Below the pieces are notes generated by a model, which searched no databases, had not been told where the DNA came from, and was given only the letters and a program-made list of their open reading frames with translations. DNA of 64,000 nucleotides, taken from CAVWSM01 sp963799425 (GTDB lineage: Bacteria > Actinomycetota > Actinomycetes > Jiangellales > Jiangellaceae). Below, piece after piece: positions 34,333-44,369 of this stretch. The stretch is from contig CAWCXA010000011.1 of NCBI GenBank assembly GCA_963799425.1, positions 62,001-126,000 of the forward strand, in the 5' to 3' direction. Numbering within the stretch: the stretch's first letter is position 1; every line of letters starts with the position of its first letter. Position numbers and translations under genes: made by a program.

Positions 34333-37247
34333 TCGGCGTGACTTGCCTGTTGAGCGGCAGGACCATCGAGCATGGGCATGTCTAGCGGTGATCTCGGAAC
34401 GGGGCTGCTAGACCGGCAGGGCGAGCGAGCGGCCGTGGATCGGGTGGTCGACCGGGCGCGGGCGGGTAACAGCGCCGTGCTGGTCATGCGTGGCGAGCCC
34501 GGGATCGGCAAGACAGTCCTGCTGGACTATGCGGTGAGCCGGGCGTCGGCGTCGGACCTCCGTGTGGTCCGGGGCGGGGGCGTCGAGTCGGAGATGGAGA
34601 TCGCATTCGCCGGGCTGCACCAGGTGTGCATGCCATTGCTCGGCCACATGGACCAGTTGCCGAAGCCGCAGCGGGACGCGCTGGCGGTCGCCTTCGGGAT
34701 GCTGGAGGGGCAGGCCCCGGATCGTTTCCTGGTCGGCCTGGCCGTGCTGAGCCTGCTGGCCGCGGCGGCGGAGGACCAGCCGCTGGCCTGTGTGGTGGAC
34801 GACGCGCAGTGGCTCGACCGGGCCTCGGTGCAGTGCCTGGCGTTTGCGGCGCGGCGGCTGCTGGCCGAGCCAGTGGCCCTGATCTTCGCGGTGCGCGAGC
34901 TTGAGGACGACCATGAGCTAGCCGACCTGCCAGAACTGACCGTCACTGGGCTCGGTAAGCCCGACGCGCGGACCTTGCTGGCCTCGGCGATCGGCGGGCG
35001 ACTGGACGCGGAGGTCCGGGATCGGATTGTGGCCGAGACCCGGGGCAACCCGCTTGCCCTGCTGCAGTTGCCCCGCGGTCTGGGACCGGCCGAGCTGGCG
35101 GGTGGTTTCTGGCTTCCCGACACGCGACCACTGGCCAGCCGCATCGAAAACAGCTTTCACCGGCAGTTCCAGTCGCTTCCGCGCGAGACGCAGCGGTTCT
35201 TGCTGACCGCCGCGGCCGATGCGACCGGCGCCACGACCTTGTTATGGGGCGCAGGCGAGCTGCAGGGGATCCCAGCCGACGCCGCCATGCCTGCGCAGGC
35301 TGCGGGACTGATCGAGCTCGGCGCCCGGGTGCACTTCGGCCATCCGCTGATCCGTTCGGCGGTCTATCAGGCGGCCTCTGCTGGCGACCGGCGGGAGGCG
35401 CATCGCGCGCTGGCCGAGGCCACCGATCCTGAGGCTGATCCTGACCGGCGGGCCTGGCATCTGGCCCACGCTGCGGTGGCGCCGGACGAGTCAGTGGCCG
35501 GCGAGCTGGAACGCTCGGCCGGCCGGGCCCAAGCGCGTGGCGGACTGGCGGCGGCGGCGGCGTTCCTGGAGCGCGCGGCGGCACTGACACCGGACCCGGC
35601 GCAACGCGCCGAACGGGCCCTGGCTGCGGCTCAGGCGAAGATCCAAGCGGGCGCGTTCGATGCGGCGGTGCAGCTGCTGGGTATGGCCGAGACCGCACCG
35701 CTCAACGAATTCCAGCGTGCTCGCGTTGATCTCCTGCGGGCTCAGCTGGCGTTCGCCGCAAACAGGGGCAGCGACGCCCCGCCACTGCTGCTGAGCGCCG
35801 CCAAACGGCTCGAGCCCATTGATGCCGGTCTTGCCCGCGAGACCTACCTGGACGCGCTGAATGCCGCACTGTTCGCGGGGCGCCTGGCCAGTCCGGGCGG
35901 AACACCGCAGGAGGTGGCTGCGGCAGCGCGGGCGGCGCCGCGGCCGCCCCACCCGCCGCGCGCGCCCGATCTCCTCCTCGACGGCCTGGCCGCGAACTTC
36001 AGCGAAGGATATGCGGCAGGATCGCCCCTACTCCGACGCGCGCTGAGCGCCTTCGACGAGGAGATGTCCGCGGAGGCGGATGCTCGTTGGCTGTGGCTGG
36101 CCTGTGTCGCGGCTATGCACCTGTGGGATGACGCCAGGTGGGACTCGCTGTCCGGCCGGTACGTCCACCTCACCCGCGACGCCGGTGCGCTGAGCGAACT
36201 TCCCCTCGCCCTAAGCCAACGCATCTACGTGCTCCTGTTCGCCGGCGAGCTGGGCGCCGTGGTCTCCCTGGTCGAGGAAGTGCAGGTTGTTACGGAGGCA
36301 ACGGGAAGCCGCCTCGCACCGTATGGTTCCCTGGCCCTCGGCGCGTTGCGGGGCCGCGAAGCCGAGATTTCCATGCTGGCGACCGCCACCAAGGACGAAG
36401 TTGTCCAACGTGGCGAGGGTATCGGGATCGGCCTCTGCGATTGGGCGACCGCGGTGCTCCACAACGGTCTTGGCCATTATCAGAACGCGATGGCAGCAGC
36501 CGAAACGGCCAGCGCATACCTCCCAAACGTGAGCGTCACAGTGAACTGGGGCCTGGTCGAGCTGGTCGAGGCGGCCACCCGCTGCGGGTTGCCCGAGCGC
36601 GCCACCGACGCGAGTGCGGCGGCTGTCGGAGTCCACCGGTGCCAGCGGCTCCGATTGGGCACTGGGGGTCGAGGCGCGTTCACGGGCACTGGTGAGCGAG
36701 GGCGAGACCGCTGATCGTCTGTACCGTGAGGCGATCGCGCGGCTCGGCCGCACCCGCATGCGGGTGGATCTGGCCCGCGCGCATCTGCTCTACGGCGAAT
36801 GGCTACGGCGTGAGGAGCGCCGTACCGACGCGCGCGACCAGCTTCGCGTCGCCCACGAGATGCTGACTGCGATGGGTATGGATGCGTTCGCGGACCGCGC
36901 CCGGCGAGAGCTGCTGGCGACCGGGGAAACCGTGCGCAAGCGTACGGTGGACACGCTCACCGATCTGACGGCCCAGGAGGCCCAGATCGCCAAGCTGGCC
37001 CGGGACGGGCGCACCAATCAGGAGATCGGCGGCCAGCTGTTCATCAGCCCTCGCACCGTCGAGTGGCACCTGGGCAACGTCTTCACCAAGTTGGGCATCA
37101 CCTCCCGCAAAGACCTCCGGTGACCCCCATCGCGGCGATCCGCGAGGACGTCCCGAGCACCGGTCAACTCGCCGCAACGCCGGCGGGCGGCTGCGAAAAG
37201 CGGATACACGCCTCCGCCGGTCCCTGTACCCGGGCACAACCCGGGCC
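34333..37247 (+). repeat. Segmental duplication, unit 1 (regulator copy 1)
   Basis: From about 39 bases before the first regulator start to about 125 bases after its stop, the DNA aligns with 37692-40607 at a constant offset of 3,359 bases, falling to 3,358 after the one-base indel in copy 1. Upstream (CGGCGTGACTTGCCTG) and downstream (CGCGAGGACGTCCCGAGCA) non-coding flanks are shared. Confidence 0.85.
34372..37123 (+). pseudogene. Large LuxR-type ATPase regulator, copy 1, frameshifted before the HTH
   Basis: The N-terminal frame (34372-36714) has the same start, Walker A GEPGIGKT and Walker B VVDDAQWLD as copy 2 and the same long helical repeat region. At about 36611 one extra C, relative to copy 2 (GACGCGAGTG against GACGGAGTG), moves the C-terminal 170 residues with the LuxR HTH (LTAQEAQIAKLARDGRTNQE) into the next frame. 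That frame starts at a GTG at 36614 and could be read as a stand-alone 169-residue HTH protein. As written the long frame stops at 36714 without a DNA-binding domain. Otherwise it would be a 916-residue regulator like copy 2. Confidence 0.85.
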
Positions 37248-37302
37248 CCTACCCAGGTCCGGGCCGGGGACGACACGCGCCGGTCGGCGCGAGGGTGACT
37301 CC

Positions 37303-37479
37303 ATGAATGAGACCTGTGACCGGTGCGGACCAGCGGTCCGCGCGATGTATCGCCTCGATGGCGCCGGCGATCTCTACCTGTGCGGACACTGCTGTAGCCA
37401 GCTAAGGCCGGCGCTGTCCGCACGGGGCGGGACCATGCGGCCCATCAGCGAGCATGCGCTCGTCCGGTGGGCAAGCTAG
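37303..37479 (+). CDS. Small zinc-ribbon-like protein (DUF7455-like)
   Basis: A 58-residue protein starting MNETCDRCGPAVRAMYRL with paired Cys (C-x2-C at residues 5 and 8, then C-x2-C-C near 27-31) that could bind one zinc ion. It resembles the small DUF7455 proteins of actinobacteria. GAGGGTG precedes the ATG. It lies between regulator copies 1 and 2, downstream of the shared duplication flank, and has no counterpart after copy 2, so it lies outside the duplicated unit. Confidence 0.6.
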   Translation: MNETCDRCGPAVRAMYRLDGAGDLYLCGHCCSQLRPALSARGGTMRPISEHALVRWAS

Positions 37480-37691
37480 CGGACGCCGACCCTGAATCGC
37501 CCGGTCCCGGCAGGCCCCGCTGTCACCTCGGGGGCGTGCGGTTCAGGCTGGTGCGCCGACGGAGTCGTAGTCTGCGGCTGGGCTCGCCGTTGCGCGGCAT
37601 AGCACCGAGCTTAGATTCCGAGACTGGCCCTGCAGGTTAGTGAGTACGCGCGTGACGTGCGCCGGATCTTTGTTGGCCTACGTTGTTCATG

Positions 37692-40607
37692 TCGGCGTGA
37701 CTTGCCTGGTGAGCGGCGGGACCATCAAGCATGGGCATGTCCAGCGGTGATCCGGGGACGGGGCTGCTGGACCGGCGCGGCGAGCGGGCGGCAGTGGACC
37801 GGGTGCTGGACCAGGCGCGGGCGGGCAGCAGCGCCGTGTTGGTGGTGCGCGGCGAGCCCGGGATCGGCAAGACGGTGCTGCTGGACTATGCGGCGAGCCA
37901 GGCGTCGGTTTCGGACATGCGTGTGGTCCGGGGCTGGGGCGTCGAGTCGGAGATGGAACTTCCGTTCGCCGGGCTGCACCAGCTGTGCATGCCGTTGCTT
38001 GGCCGGTTGGAACGGCTGCCGGGGCCGCAGCGTGACGCGCTGGCGGTCGCCTTCGGGATGCTGGAGGGGCCGGCCCCGGATCGGTTCCTGGTCGGCCTGG
38101 CGGTGTTGGGTCTGTTGGCCACGGCGGCTGAGGACCAGCCGCTGGCCTGTGTGCTGGATGACGCGCAGTGGCTCGACCGGGCCTCGGTGCAGTGCCTGGC
38201 GTTTGCGGCGCGGCGGCTGCTGGCCGAGCCGATCGCGCTGATCTTCGCGGTGCGCGGGCTTAGCGACGACCATGAACTGGCTGGGATGCCCGAGCTGACC
38301 GTTACCGGGCTCGGCCACGACGACGCGCGCACCTTGTTGGCTACGGCGGTCGGTGTACGGGTGGACGCCGAGGTGCGGGACCGGATCGTGGCCGAGACAC
38401 GCGGCAACCCGCTGGCCCTGCTGCAGCTGCCCCGCGGTCTGGGACCGGCCGAGCTGGCCGGCGGGTTCTGGCTGCCCGGCACCCTGCCGCTGACGAGCCG
38501 CATCGAAAACAGCTTTCACCGGCAGTTCCAGTCCCTGCCGCGCGAAACACAGCGGCTGCTGCTGACCGCCGCGGCCGAGCCGACTGGCGCCGTGACCTTG
38601 TTGTGGCGCGCAGGCGAGCTGCAGGGGATCCCGGCCGAGGCCGCCGCGCCTGCGCAGGCCGTGGGACTGGTCGAGCTGGGCGCCCGGGTGCATTTCGGCC
38701 ATCCGCTGGTCCGTTCGGCGGTCTATCAGGCGGCCTCTGCTGGCGACCGGCGGGAGGCGCATCGCGCGCTGGCCGAGGCCACCGACGCTGAGGTTGATCC
38801 CGACCGGCGCGCCTGGCATCGCGCCCACGCTGCGACGGGGCCGCACGAGGAGGTGGCTACCGAGCTGGAGCGCTCGGCCGGGCGCGCCCAGGCGCGTGGT
38901 GGCCTGGCGGCGGCGGCTGCGTTCCTCGAGCGCGCGGCGGCACTGACACCGGACCCGGCGAAGCGCGCCGACCGCGCGCTCGCTGCCGCTCAGGCGAAAG
39001 TTCAGGCGGGCGCGTTCGAGGCGGCGGTGAAGCTGCTGGGTATGGCCGAGGCGGCACCGCTCGACGAGTTACAGCGTGCTCGCGTTGATCTGCTGCGGGC
39101 TCAGCTCGCGTTCGCAGCAAGCCGGGGCAGCGATGCCTCGCCACTGCTGCTGAGGGCGGCCAAACGGCTTGAGCCCATCGACGCCGATCTGGCCCGTGCC
39201 ACTTATCTGGACGCGCTGAATGCCGCGCTGTTCGCGGGTCGCTTGGCAAGTCCGGGCGGAACGCCGCAGGAGGTGGCAGCGGCAGCGCGTAAGGCGCCAC
39301 GGCCGCCGCACCCGCCACGCGCGCCGGATCTCCTGCTGGACGGCCTGGCCGCGAAGTACAGCGAAGGATACGCGGCAGGATTGCCCCTACTGCGGCGCGC
39401 ATTGAGCGCCTTCGACGGGGAGACGTCGGCGGAAGAGGATCTTCGTTGGCTGTGGCTGGCCTGTATCGCTGCTGTCGATCTGTGGGACGACGACCGGTGG
39501 GAGACGCTGTCCGTTCGGCTCCTACATCTCACCCGCGACTGCGGCGCTCTCAGCGAGCTTCCCCTCGCCCTGACCCAACGCATCTACGCGCTCCTGTTCG
39601 CCGGTGAGCTGGCCGCCGCGGCTTCCCTCGTCGAGGAAATGCAGGTCGTCACCGAGGCAACGGGAACCCGCATGACGCCCTACGGTGATGTGTGCCTCGC
39701 CGCGCTGCGGGGCCGCGAAGGCGGGATCTCCGACCTGGCCACCGCCACCAAGGACGAAGCCATGCAACGTGGCGAGGGTATCGGGATCGGCCTCACTGAT
39801 TGGGCGACCGCAGTACACGATAACGGTCTTGGCCACTACGAGAACGCGATGGCAGCAGCCGAAACGGCCTACGCATACCTCTCTGACGTGAGCGCCTCAG
39901 TGAACTGGAGTCTGGTCGAGCTGGTCGAGGCGGCCACCCGCTGCGGGTTGCCCGAGCGCGCCACCGACGGAGTGCGGCGGCTGTCGGAGTGCACCGGGGC
40001 CACCGGCACCGATTGGGCGCTCGGGGTCGAGGCGCGTTCCCGGGCACTGGTGAGCGACGGCGAGACCGCTGATCGTCTGTACCGTGAGGCGATCGCGCGG
40101 CTCGGCCGCACCCGCATGCGGGTGGATCTGGCCCGCGCGCATCTCGTCTACGGCGAATGGCTACGGCGTGAGGATCGCCGTACCGATGCGCGCGAGCAGC
40201 TTCGCGTCGCGCACGAGATGCTGACCGCGATGGGGATGGACGGTTTCGCCGACCGCGCCCGCCGCGAGCTGCTGGCCACCGGGGAAACCGTGCGCAAGCG
40301 CACGGTGGACACGCTCACCGATCTCACCGCGCAGGAGGCCCAGATCGCCAAGCTAGCCCGCGACGGGCGCACCAACCAGGAGATCGGCGGCCAGCTGTTC
40401 ATCAGCCCTCGCACCGTCGAGTGGCACCTGGGCAACGTCTTCACCAAGCTGGGCATCACATCACGCAAAGACCTCCGCTGACCCCATCGCCCGCGATCCG
40501 CGAGGACGTCCCGAGCAGTGGTCAACTCGCCGCAGCGCCTGCCGCGCTGCTGGGAGCAAGCGCACACGCAGGCCTTGCCGGTCCCCGTGCCCGGGCACAA
40601 CCCGGTG
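37692..40607 (+). repeat. Segmental duplication, unit 2 (regulator copy 2)
   Basis: The second copy of the unit described at 34333. The shared non-coding flanks on both sides show that DNA, not only protein, was duplicated. Confidence 0.85.
37731..40481 (+). CDS. Large ATP-binding LuxR family regulator (LAL-type), copy 2
   Basis: A 916-residue STAND-type transcription regulator. The ATPase domain is N-terminal with Walker A G41-EPGIGK-T48 and Walker B around 139-144 (ACVLDD), followed by a long Ala/Leu-rich TPR-like sensing region and a LuxR HTH in the last 60 residues (LTAQEAQIAKLARDG, SPRTVEWHLGNVF). Proteins of this class switch on ligand and ATP binding and activate nearby genes. The inducer is unknown. 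This is the only copy of the closely related pair that is intact. Confidence 0.93.
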   Translation: MGMSSGDPGTGLLDRRGERAAVDRVLDQARAGSSAVLVVRGEPGIGKTVLLDYAASQASVSDMRVVRGWGVESEMELPFAGLHQLCMPLLGRLERLPGPQRDALAVAFGMLEGPAPDRFLVGLAVLGLLATAAEDQPLACVLDDAQWLDRASVQCLAFAARRLLAEPIALIFAVRGLSDDHELAGMPELTVTGLGHDDARTLLATAVGVRVDAEVRDRIVAETRGNPLALLQLPRGLGPAELAGGFWLPGTLPLTSRIENSFHRQFQSLPRETQRLLLTAAAEPTGAVTLLWRAGELQGIPAEAAAPAQAVGLVELGARVHFGHPLVRSAVYQAASAGDRREAHRALAEATDAEVDPDRRAWHRAHAATGPHEEVATELERSAGRAQARGGLAAAAAFLERAAALTPDPAKRADRALAAAQAKVQAGAFEAAVKLLGMAEAAPLDELQRARVDLLRAQLAFAASRGSDASPLLLRAAKRLEPIDADLARATYLDALNAALFAGRLASPGGTPQEVAAAARKAPRPPHPPRAPDLLLDGLAAKYSEGYAAGLPLLRRALSAFDGETSAEEDLRWLWLACIAAVDLWDDDRWETLSVRLLHLTRDCGALSELPLALTQRIYALLFAGELAAAASLVEEMQVVTEATGTRMTPYGDVCLAALRGREGGISDLATATKDEAMQRGEGIGIGLTDWATAVHDNGLGHYENAMAAAETAYAYLSDVSASVNWSLVELVEAATRCGLPERATDGVRRLSECTGATGTDWALGVEARSRALVSDGETADRLYREAIARLGRTRMRVDLARAHLVYGEWLRREDRRTDAREQLRVAHEMLTAMGMDGFADRARRELLATGETVRKRTVDTLTDLTAQEAQIAKLARDGRTNQEIGGQLFISPRTVEWHLGNVFTKLGITSRKDLR

Positions 40608-40773
40608 CCATCTGCGGAGAAGCGCAGGTAGTCCTGGTTGCTGTCCCAGTCGCCTAGCGGTAGCCACTCTAGGCTCCGGACATCCGACGGCAGGCCCGAG
40701 TCATAGTGCCGACGTGGCTGCTGAACGCTGGACTCTTGACTGTCCGGCCGGTTAGCGGCTTGCAGATCGAGCC

Positions 40774-43527
40774 GTGGGGCCATCCACTTGGAGTGTGGCC
40801 GGCGGTGATGGCGAAGCCAGGTTGCTCGGCCGGCGCGGCGAGCGCGCAGCGGTGGATCGGGTGCTGGAGCGGGCGCGGGCGGGTAACAGTGCCGTGCTGG
40901 TGGTGCGCGGCGAGCCGGGGATCGGCAAGACGGTGCTGCTGGACTATGCGGTGAGCCGGGCGTCGGACTTCCGCGTTATCCGGGCCTCGGGCGTCGAGTC
41001 GGAGGTGGAGCTTCCGTTCGCCGGGCTGCACCAGTTGTGTGTGCCGTTGCTTGGCCGGTTGGAGCTGTTGCCGAAGCCGCAGCGGGAGGCGCTGGCGGTC
41101 GCCTTCGGGATGCTGGAGGGGCAGGCTCCGGATCGTTTCCTGGTGGGCCTGGCGGTGTTGAGTCTGCTGGCCGCGGCGGCGTCGGACCGGCCGCTGGCCT
41201 GTGTGGTGGACGACGCGCAGTGGCTCGATCAGTCCTCAGTGCGGTCACTGACGTTTGCGGCGCGGCGGCTGCTGGCCGAGCCAGTGGCCTTGATCTTCGC
41301 GGCGCGGGAACTCAGCGACGAGGATGAGCTGGCTGGCATGCCCGAGCTGACGGTCTCACGACTTGGCGATCCCGACGCGCGCACCTTGCTGGCTTCGGCG
41401 GTCCCCGGGCGGCTGGACTCGCGGGTGCAGGATCGGATTGTCGCCGAGACGCGCGGCAACCCGCTTGCCCTGCTGCAGCTGCCGCGCGGTCTGGGACCTG
41501 CCGAGCTGGCCGGCGGCTTCTGGCTTCCGGGCACGCGACCGCTGGCGAGCCGCATTGAACACAGCTTCTTTCGGCAGTTTCAGGCGCTCCCACGTCACAC
41601 GCAGCGGCTGCTATTGACGGCCGCGGCTGAGCCAGTCGGCGATGTGACCTTGCTCTGGCGTGCTGCCCAGCTACAGGAAATTCCCGCCGACGCGGCGGCG
41701 CCTGCCGAGGCTGCGGGATTGGTCGAGTTCGGCGCCGCGGTCCGGTTCGTCCATCCCCTGGCGCGCTCCTCGGTCTACCGGTGGGCGTCTGCGGGTGACC
41801 GGCGAACCGCGCATGGCGCGCTGGCCGAGGCCACCGATGCGGAGGCCGATCCCGATCGGCGCGCCTGGCATCTGGCCGAAGCTGCCGGCGGCCCCGACGA
41901 GGACGTCGCCGCCGAGCTCGTGCGGGCGGCCGACCGCGCCGAGGCGCGCGGCGGACTAGCCGCCGCGGCAGCGTTTCTCGAGCGCGCCGCCGCGCTGACA
42001 CCCGAGCGCTCGCGCCGTGCCCAGCGGGCCTTGGCGGCGGCGCAGAGCAAGTACGAAGCAGGCGCACTCGACGACGCCCTGGCACTCCTCGGCGCCGCGG
42101 AGGCCGGCGCGCTGGACGACTCCCAGCGCGCCCGCGTGCATTTGCTGCGCGCTCAGATCGCGTTCGCGTCCAGGCGCGGCAGGGACGCGCCCCAGCTGTT
42201 GCTGAAGGCCGCTTGCGAACTCGAAGCAGTCGACCCCAACCTCGCGCGTACGACCTACCTCGAGGCCCTCTCGGCAGCAATGTTCGCTGGCCGCCTGGTC
42301 CGCGGCGGCGGCGCGGTGGAGATCAGCGAGGCTGCGCTGGCTGGTCCCCCACCGCCGGCAGCGCCGGGTCCCTCAGATCTCCTCCTCCAAGGGTTGGCGG
42401 TTCAGTTCACCGCGGGCTACGCGGCGGGCGCGCCGATCATCAAGGAGGCGCTCCGCGCCTTTCGCGGGACGACCGCCCTCGCACCAGAGGATGCCCGTTG
42501 GCTCTGGTTCGCCAGCCAGATCGCGTTGCATCTGTGGGACGACGCGTCTTGGACCGTGCTCTCGACGCGGCACCTCGAGCTCGTACGCGAGGCCGGGGCG
42601 CTGACCGCGCTGCCGTTTGTCCTCGCCAATCGCAGCAGTGTCTACGCGTGGTCCGGCGAGTTGGCCGTGGCGGCCTCGCTCGAGGAGGAGCTGCGGGCCG
42701 CCATCGAGGCGACCGGGATCGCCCCTGTCCCCTACGGTGCCCTCTCGATTGCGGCTCTGCGTGGTCGCGAGACCGAGTTCTCGGAGCTCATCCAAACGTC
42801 GGTCGGGGAGGCCGAAGCGCGCGGGGAGGGGCTCGCGCTGACCGTCACCGAGATGCTTCGTGGAACGCTGTACCTCGGGCTCGGCCGCTACGACGAGGCC
42901 CTGGCCGCGGTCCGGCAAGCCGAGCGCTACCAACACGAGGGCCCGGCGATGTGGACGCTCACCGAGCTGATCCAGGCGGCCGTCCGGTCGGGACAGCCTC
43001 AGCTAGCCGGCCATGCGCTTGAGTTGCTCGTGGAGACGACCCGCGCCGCCGGCACCGACTGGGCGCTCGGGATGGAAGCCCTCTGCCGCGCCCTGCTCAG
43101 TGACGGCGTTCCCGCCGAGCGGCTCTATCAGGAGGCGATCAAGCGGCTCGGGCGCTCGACCATACGCGTGCAGCTGGCCCGCGCGCATCTGCTGTACGGC
43201 GAATGGCTCCGGCGCGAGGAGCGCCGGACCGATGCGCGCGAGCAGCTTCGCGTCGCCCACGAGATGCTGACCGAGATGGGTATGGAAGGTTTCGCCGACC
43301 GCGCCCGCCGCGAGCTGCTGGCTACCGGGGAGACCGTGCGCAGGCGCACGGTCGAGACAATTGACGAGCTCACGGCCCAAGAGGCCCAGATCGCCAAGCT
43401 AGCCCGGGATGGGCGCACCAACCAGGAGATCGGGGGCCAGCTGTTCATCAGCCCCCGCACCGTCGAGTGGCACCTGGGCAACATCTTCAGCAAGTTGGGC
43501 ATCACCTCCCGCAAAGACCTCGGCTGA
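40774..43527 (+). CDS. Large ATP-binding LuxR family regulator (LAL-type), copy 3
   Basis: A 917-residue paralogue of copies 1 and 2 with Walker A GEPGIGKT, Walker B VVDDAQWLD and a C-terminal LuxR HTH. The ATPase domain and the last 120 residues stay close to copy 2, while the middle (about residues 480-770) has diverged. Upstream flanks are not shared with the other two. GTG 40774 is used; GTG 40795 is equally possible. It lies upstream of three oxidoreductase genes in the same direction, which it may control. Confidence 0.9.
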   Translation: MGPSTWSVAGGDGEARLLGRRGERAAVDRVLERARAGNSAVLVVRGEPGIGKTVLLDYAVSRASDFRVIRASGVESEVELPFAGLHQLCVPLLGRLELLPKPQREALAVAFGMLEGQAPDRFLVGLAVLSLLAAAASDRPLACVVDDAQWLDQSSVRSLTFAARRLLAEPVALIFAARELSDEDELAGMPELTVSRLGDPDARTLLASAVPGRLDSRVQDRIVAETRGNPLALLQLPRGLGPAELAGGFWLPGTRPLASRIEHSFFRQFQALPRHTQRLLLTAAAEPVGDVTLLWRAAQLQEIPADAAAPAEAAGLVEFGAAVRFVHPLARSSVYRWASAGDRRTAHGALAEATDAEADPDRRAWHLAEAAGGPDEDVAAELVRAADRAEARGGLAAAAAFLERAAALTPERSRRAQRALAAAQSKYEAGALDDALALLGAAEAGALDDSQRARVHLLRAQIAFASRRGRDAPQLLLKAACELEAVDPNLARTTYLEALSAAMFAGRLVRGGGAVEISEAALAGPPPPAAPGPSDLLLQGLAVQFTAGYAAGAPIIKEALRAFRGTTALAPEDARWLWFASQIALHLWDDASWTVLSTRHLELVREAGALTALPFVLANRSSVYAWSGELAVAASLEEELRAAIEATGIAPVPYGALSIAALRGRETEFSELIQTSVGEAEARGEGLALTVTEMLRGTLYLGLGRYDEALAAVRQAERYQHEGPAMWTLTELIQAAVRSGQPQLAGHALELLVETTRAAGTDWALGMEALCRALLSDGVPAERLYQEAIKRLGRSTIRVQLARAHLLYGEWLRREERRTDAREQLRVAHEMLTEMGMEGFADRARRELLATGETVRRRTVETIDELTAQEAQIAKLARDGRTNQEIGGQLFISPRTVEWHLGNIFSKLGITSRKDLG

Positions 43528-43761
43528 CATCGTCGCCGCGACTGTTACAGCTCCTCGATGGCGGCCTGCGCAGTTCCTGCACCGAATCCGTCGCATCGCC
43601 GATTACCCGAGCAGGGGATGACGGGATAGTCGAATCGTCGGCACACGCTCCGCCGCCGACGTCAGAGCCTCACCAACAGCACGACGTTCAGGATCCTGCA
43701 GTCCTTGCGTCACGACATCGGCGCCGGATCGCAGGTCCATCCCCTGAGAGAAGGGACCGGC

Positions 43762-44334
43762 ATGCCTCGCATCGGTGTCATTCTTGGAAGTACCCGCCCT
43801 GGTCGGCGAGGTGAGCAGGTCGCCCGATGGGTGATGGACATCGCCAGTCGGCGCAACGACGGAGAGTTCGAGCTCGTCGACCTCGCCGACTACCCGCTCC
43901 CGCACTTGGACGAGCCGCTGCCGCCAAGCATGGGTCAATACCAGAACGCGCATACACAGCACTGGGCGGCGACCATCGGGCGCTTCGACGGTTTCGTCTT
44001 CGTCACACCCGAGTACAACCACTCCACCTCGGGCGTGCTCAAGAACGCGATCGACTACCTCTACGCCGAGTGGAACGACAAAGCCATGGGCGTCGTCTCC
44101 TATGGCGCCGTCGGCGGCGCGAGAGCCGCCGAGCACCTGCGCCTGATCGCTGGTGAGCTGCAGATGGCAGACGTACGGACGAATGTTGCACTGTCCTTGT
44201 TCAACGACTTCGAGAACTTCACCGACCTCACACCCGCCGCGTACCAGCGGGAGGCGCTGGAGACACTGCTCAGTCAGGTCATCGCCTGGAGTCAGGCGCT
44301 GGCACCGCTCCGCACGCTTCTTCGCGCCGCCTGA
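43762..44334 (+). CDS. NADPH-dependent FMN reductase family protein
   Basis: A 190-residue flavodoxin-like flavoenzyme. IGVILGSTRPGRRGEQVARW binds FMN phosphate (shown here as GSTRPGRRGEQV), and the FVFVTPEYNHSTSGVLKNAIDYL block binds the flavin ring. It would reduce FMN, quinones or azo compounds with NADPH. The ATG at 43762 follows GAGAAGGGA; the upstream in-frame ATG at 43705 adds an unrelated segment. It is the first of three oxidoreductase genes after regulator copy 3. Confidence 0.9.
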   Translation: MPRIGVILGSTRPGRRGEQVARWVMDIASRRNDGEFELVDLADYPLPHLDEPLPPSMGQYQNAHTQHWAATIGRFDGFVFVTPEYNHSTSGVLKNAIDYLYAEWNDKAMGVVSYGAVGGARAAEHLRLIAGELQMADVRTNVALSLFNDFENFTDLTPAAYQREALETLLSQVIAWSQALAPLRTLLRAA

Positions 44335-44369
44335 CATCTACGACTGCCCTTGACAGGAGGTACCTGGTC

